Below, one piece after another: positions 22,099 to 23,285 of a stretch of 23,285 nt of DNA. The DNA comes from a virus. The DNA is taken from positions 1 to 23,285 of IMG/VR virus record IMGVR_UViG_3300034013_000971, one strand, 5' to 3'. A program made the position numbers and the translations under genes. The first letter of the stretch is position 1; the number at the start of each line of letters is the position of its first letter. The notes below the pieces were generated by a model that saw nothing but the letters and a program-made list of their open reading frames with translations, was not told where the DNA came from and ran no database searches.

Positions 22099-22633
22099 GG
22101 CGCACCTCCTTGCTCAAGGCGGGATCCGTACCCTGCGCCAGCGCCCAGTGCAAGAGCGCAAGAGCATCCGCCTCGTTGTCGTCGGTGACCGGGTGGCCCA
22201 GCGCTTTCATGGCCGCAATCACCTCGGCCTTGCCCGCGTTGCCCTTGCCAGTGGCATGGCGTTTGATGGTGCCCACAGGCACACCTTGGTACGGTATCTG
22301 GTGACGCTCACACCATGCGGTCAGCGTGGCCAGCAAGCCGCCGTAAACGTGCGCCGCATCTACGCCAAGGTGACAACGCACCTCTTCAAAGTAAACGGCT
22401 CCAATGGCCGCTGAATCGGTTGGTGCGTCACTCTCTGAGCCACTCAAGGCGAGCATGTCATCGAGCCAACGTCCAAAGCGCAGATAGCGCATGCCACCGC
22501 CTTCAAAGCGCTGGGACTTGAAGCTCACGAAGCCATGCGCCACAGGACCGTTTGCCGAGCGCAGCGCCCAGCCGGTGGTCGTGCCCAGGTCAAGAGCCAG
22601 GATGACGAGGCGTGGGGTTGGTTTGTTATTCAT
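22091..22633 (-). CDS. RuvC-like Holliday junction resolvase
   Basis: A 180-residue protein with a GGAGGA site before its ATG. The RNase-H-fold resolvase signature is present: LALDLGTTTGWAL (Asp15), the acidic strand AVYFEEV (Glu83/84), and a C-terminal DDNEADALALL (Asp152 and Asp156 as metal ligands). GKGNAGKAEVIAAM is the typical helix before the last motif. Phage RuvC-like enzymes resolve branched DNA before packaging. It is the first gene of the two-gene minus-strand unit with the DUF6456-like gene. Confidence 0.92.
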   Translation of the reverse strand: MNNKPTPRLVILALDLGTTTGWALRSANGPVAHGFVSFKSQRFEGGGMRYLRFGRWLDDMLALSGSESDAPTDSAAIGAVYFEEVRCHLGVDAAHVYGGLLATLTAWCERHQIPYQGVPVGTIKRHATGKGNAGKAEVIAAMKALGHPVTDDNEADALALLHWALAQGTDPALSKEVRHG

Positions 22634-22739
22634 CAGGGATTTCCTCCAAGGGTTCGTACAAGTTTTCTTGTGCGACCTGGAGGAGCACTGGCACCAAAGC
22701 CGTGTCAGGGCGGGTGCGGCTCCCTCATGTCTGTCATTT

Positions 22740-22756
22740 CCGATTTGTTCAATCGG
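22740..22756 (-). promoter_or_regulatory. Operator-like dyad at the presumed transcription start
   Basis: CCGATT-TGTTC-AATCGG is a perfect six-bp dyad with a five-base centre. It lies where transcription from the neighbouring promoter candidate would begin, so it could bind a repressor. Confidence 0.35.
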
Positions 22757-22761
22757 ATGCG

Positions 22762-22789
22762 GTTATCAGGGCTTGCAAAAAGTCGTCAA
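22762..22789 (-). promoter_or_regulatory. Possible promoter of the RuvC-like gene unit
   Basis: Minus strand TTGACG (22789-22784), a 16-base spacer, then GATAAC (22767-22762). It reads toward the RuvC-like gene about 130 bases downstream. The spacer is one base short of optimum, so the call is tentative. Confidence 0.4.
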
Positions 22790-22801
22790 CAGATGACGGG
22801 G

Positions 22802-22817
22802 CTTATTTCAATACTTC
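22802..22817. repeat. 16-bp direct repeat, copy 1
   Basis: CTTATTTCAATACTTC, identical to the copy at 22853-22868, 51 bp apart, close to five DNA turns. It lies upstream of the promoter candidate for the RuvC-like gene. Confidence 0.7.
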
Positions 22818-22852
22818 ATCTTTCAAAGGTGGAGTCCGGGTCTGGTGGGGTA

Positions 22853-22868
22853 CTTATTTCAATACTTC
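22853..22868. repeat. 16-bp direct repeat, copy 2
   Basis: Exact second copy of CTTATTTCAATACTTC. It could be a regulator-binding site or a relic of insertion near the neighbouring IS element. Confidence 0.7.
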
Positions 22869-23011
22869 TTCTCAGTAGTGTCCCAACGTTTTCACATCAG
22901 GGCTTCGTAAGTTAATGATTTACCTTGGTTTTTTGGCATCTCAGTCTGGTCTCGATTTGAACTTCGATTCCATGACTTATGGTCTTTTGCGTTCGCACGC
23001 AAAGGACCGCA

Positions 23012-23285
23012 ATGAACCAAGGCAAGCTTGTTTTCTCTCAACTCATGGCCTTCTTGCCGCTGAGCACGTTTCGCCGCTGCGTTGCCAAGCACCGAGGCGA
23101 TCACAAAGTTCAAGACTTCACCTGCATGGACCAGTTCTTGACCATGGCCTTTGCTCAGTTGACCTACCGCGAGTCTTTGCGCGACATCGAGGTCAATTTG
23201 CGTGCCCAAGCCAAGCGGCTGTATCACATGGGTCTGCGCTGCAAGACAGTTTCTCGCAACACCTTGTCCAACGCCAATGCAACCC
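23012..23285 (+). CDS. IS4-family transposase (DUF4372), N-terminal part only
   Basis: The frame is open from the ATG at 23012, with AAAGGA a few bases upstream, to the window edge, giving 91 codons. The protein begins MNQGKLVFSQLMAFLPLSTF and continues with CMDQFLTMAFAQLTYRESLRDIE and YHMGLRCKTVSRNTLSNAN, the characteristic DUF4372 N-terminal domain of IS4-type transposases. The catalytic DDE part is beyond the window. Its opposite orientation and its position upstream of the RuvC-like unit suggest insertion into the prophage's middle region. Confidence 0.9.
   Translation, partial: MNQGKLVFSQLMAFLPLSTFRRCVAKHRGDHKVQDFTCMDQFLTMAFAQLTYRESLRDIEVNLRAQAKRLYHMGLRCKTVSRNTLSNANAT

Larger units (their letters stand above)
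22634..23011. other. Intergenic region between RuvC-like gene and IS transposase
   Basis: These 378 bases hold no plausible gene on either strand. They contain a possible minus-strand promoter at 22762-22789, a dyad at 22740-22756, a small ACAAG-TTTT-CTTGT hairpin at 22658-22671, and a 16-bp direct repeat. The right part must contain the left end of the insertion sequence, but its terminal repeat cannot be defined without the other end. Confidence 0.6.

Noticed and set aside
22672-22732. A ten-codon frame (MTDMREPHPP) in the RuvC leader as an attenuator peptide
   Set aside because: It has no well-spaced ribosome site and no clear alternative RNA structures; too short to support.
22612-22915. 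Plus-strand frames between the RuvC-like gene and the transposase
   Set aside because: The frames overlap each other, have no family pattern, and one encodes the 16-bp direct repeat twice; no credible gene.

Overview
The window is most of the structural half of a tailed-phage (siphovirus-type, HK97/phiE125-like) prophage, followed at the right edge by the start of an insertion sequence. The gene order, fairly high GC content and protein flavour suggest a betaproteobacterial host of the order Burkholderiales, probably Comamonadaceae-like. This host call is inference from sequence style only. There is no integrase, repressor, lysis gene or attachment site in the window, so neither prophage end is visible.

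Layout on the minus strand, in the direction of transcription from high to low coordinates: a RuvC-like resolvase (22091-22633) and a DUF6456-like protein (21577-22098); a ParB-domain/DNA methyltransferase fusion (20105-21388); an HNH endonuclease (18779-19144); small and large terminase subunits (18206-18664, 16484-18196); portal (14995-16479); S49-type prohead protease (14072-14998); major capsid (12626-13939); a small capsid-adjacent protein (12153-12599); head-tail connector, adaptor, HK97-gp10-like and tail-terminator proteins (10369-12152); tail tube (9705-10352); tail assembly chaperones G and G-T (8984-9687); tape measure (6466-8976); two tail-tip proteins (5300-6462); a GNAT-like acetyltransferase (4821-5303); a large J-like tail tip protein (1852-4821); two small tail proteins (1309-1850); and a repeat-rich tail fibre that runs off the left edge (1-1290). 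Most junctions are 1-16 nt overlaps or gaps of a few bases, as expected for one long late transcript.

Three small genes (19274-20156) lie on the opposite strand between the HNH and methyltransferase genes and look like a moron-type cassette. Bases 22634-23011 contain no gene. They hold a possible promoter, an operator-like dyad, a 16-bp direct repeat, and the left flank of an IS4-family (DUF4372) transposase gene that starts at 23012 and runs off the right edge.

The functional logic is standard: HNH and terminase cut and pump DNA through the portal into a protease-matured HK97-fold capsid, then connector proteins join a long non-contractile tail whose length is set by the tape measure. The points most worth a second look are: a clear -1 programmed frameshift signal (slippery A AAA AAC plus hairpin) joining chaperone G to a T domain; a 94-residue tandem duplication inside the tape measure; a leader of three consecutive hairpins, the last terminator-like, just before the capsid gene; a promoter-plus-terminator arrangement ahead of the methyltransferase; and the acetyltransferase embedded in the tail-tip operon. 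I found no convincing wholly new defence or RNA system.
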